Assembly (NCBI GenBank): GCA_036804505.1
Contig: DAIRSI010000019.1
Location: 1-64,000, forward strand
Length of the DNA: 64,000 bases
Direction: 5' to 3'
Source of the DNA: Phocaeicola_A sp036804505
Lineage (GTDB): Bacteria > Bacteroidota > Bacteroidia > Bacteroidales > Bacteroidaceae
In this document: piece by piece, positions 63,429-64,000 of the stretch
Position numbering within the stretch: the first letter of the stretch is position 1
How the letters are laid out: each line of letters starts with the position of its first letter
Program-made: the position numbers and the translations under genes
Notes under the pieces: model-generated
The model's database searches: none
What the model was told of the DNA's origin: nothing
What the model saw: only the letters and a program-made list of their open reading frames with translations

Positions 63429-63464
63429 GAAAAAAGGCGTTTCATTATGAAACGCCTTTTTTTT
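63429..63464 (+). terminator. Terminator of orphan susCD operon 2
   Basis: AAAAAAGGCGTTTC and GAAACGCCTTTTTT form a near-perfect hairpin with an 8-T tail, about 20 bases after susD. Confidence 0.9.
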
Positions 63465-63597
63465 GAATCATCTCAAAGACCAGTGCATAAACATCCTTTC
63501 CCTTGCTAAGTGTACAATAATAAATGACCTTCTTGATCTAACCGACAAAAGTGTACAAATTAAATCAGAGAAAAGTTGTTTGGTCATGGCCGTACAA

Positions 63598-63663
63598 TCA
63601 TCTGGTGCATAGCAGACAATTGTTTGGTGGTAGGCGGATGATTATCTGCTACGCACCAGATGA
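63598..63663. repeat. Long hairpin, 23-bp arms
   Basis: The arm starting TCATCTGGTGC (63598-63620) mirrors the one ending GCACCAGATGA (63641-63663), with two mismatches and a 20-base loop, followed by TTTTT. It is far longer than a terminator needs. Confidence 0.8.
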
Positions 63664-63720
63664 CTTTTTAATATAATAATGTGCTGAAAATAAATCCGTT
63701 GAGTAGTGGCTTGATGAAAA

Positions 63721-63834
63721 GTTAGAATGTAGTTAGAATGCTCGGGGAAAGTTAGAATGTAAATCAGTAGCATTCTAACTTATATTCTATTGATTAGTAA
63801 TAAGATAAATCAAAAAGTTAGAATGGTTGGAATG
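63721..63834. repeat. GTTAGAATG repeat cluster
   Basis: GTTAGAATG occurs at 63721, 63732, 63751 and 63817, with a variant GTTGGAATG at 63826 and the reverse complement CATTCTAAC at 63771. Confidence 0.75.
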
Positions 63835-63904
63835 CTTTTAGAGAAATTTTCCAGGAGTAGATTTTTCCATCTGAATTAACAAAGAAAAGTTGAAGTTGAA
63901 AATA

Positions 63905-63942
63905 AAAAAACAAGCCTTTCATATTGAAAAGGCTTGTTTTTT
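63905..63942. terminator. Bidirectional terminator
   Basis: AAAAAACAAGCCTTT and AAAGGCTTGTTTTTT form a stem around a short loop with A and T runs on both sides. It lies 8 bases after the stop of the minus-strand gene entering from the right. Confidence 0.85.
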
Positions 63943-63949
63943 ATACTCA

Positions 63950-64000
63950 TTATTCCGCCAAAGTCATCTCCTTGATGAGGTGCGGACAATTGCCCAGCTT
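63950..64000 (-). CDS. 3' end of an unidentified gene
   Basis: The minus strand reads KLGNCPHLIKEMTLAE and a TAA stop, in a frame open to the window edge and immediately followed by a strong terminator. Only 16 residues are visible, so the product cannot be named. Confidence 0.5.
   Translation of the reverse strand, partial: KLGNCPHLIKEMTLAE

Larger units (their letters stand above)
63465..63904. other. Gene-free region with several repeats
   Basis: No credible coding sequence. It contains two GTGTACAA words (63511, 63551), a 23-bp hairpin (63598-63663) and a GTTAGAATG repeat cluster (63721-63834). Confidence 0.6.

Overview
The window looks like chromosome from a gut Bacteroides or close relative. 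The evidence is three SusC/SusD outer-membrane pairs, a hybrid two-component system (HTCS), LruC and fimbrillin-like surface proteins, a Bacteroidetes-type LptD, and -7 boxes of the TAnnTTTG type instead of a sigma-70 TATAAT. No phage, transposase, integrase or CRISPR array was seen.

Layout. 1-9275: the 3' end of a surface protein gene, then housekeeping genes (thioesterase plus MscS, an HD hydrolase, lptD, ung, asnA, tRNA-Arg(CCG), an exported esterase). 9276-12523: a compact hcp / DUF488 / flavin-oxidoreductase operon divergent from a Crp/Fnr regulator, with a palindromic operator between them; this reads as a nitrosative-stress unit. 12558-19530: LruC lipoprotein, S9 peptidase, tRNA-Ser(TGA), mutS2. 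19540-31279: a complete fructan utilization locus, all on the minus strand: HTCS, SusC, SusD, GH32, sugar MFS transporter, PfkB sugar kinase. A long inverted repeat upstream of susC is a likely HTCS operator.

31467-43822: an accessory block bounded by two inverted copies of a 66-bp stem-loop element, with tRNA-His just beyond the right copy. It holds an AraC regulator divergent from a redox operon (exported aldo/keto reductase, YqhD-like alcohol dehydrogenase, a collapsed acetyltransferase pseudogene, SDR, lipoprotein flavodoxin). It also holds a double-esterase/GH35 operon divergent from an unusual membrane-anchored propeller-AraC regulator that has no kinase or receiver.

43896-52638: core genes. 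These are tRNA-His(GTG), folD, ffh, a FadL-type porin, a queuosine operon (transporter, queC, queF) that starts with what looks like a preQ1-I riboswitch, dnaX, an FtsB/DivIC-like division protein and a small membrane protein. 52989-63410: two orphan SusC/SusD operons whose SusC N-termini are nearly alike, the first with a lipid-binding lipoprotein gene. 63411-64000: a repeat-rich intergenic stretch and the 3' end of a minus-strand gene.

All family calls rest on motifs and reading by eye; no database search was run. Substrates of the two orphan SusCD systems and of the esterase/GH35 operon are not known.
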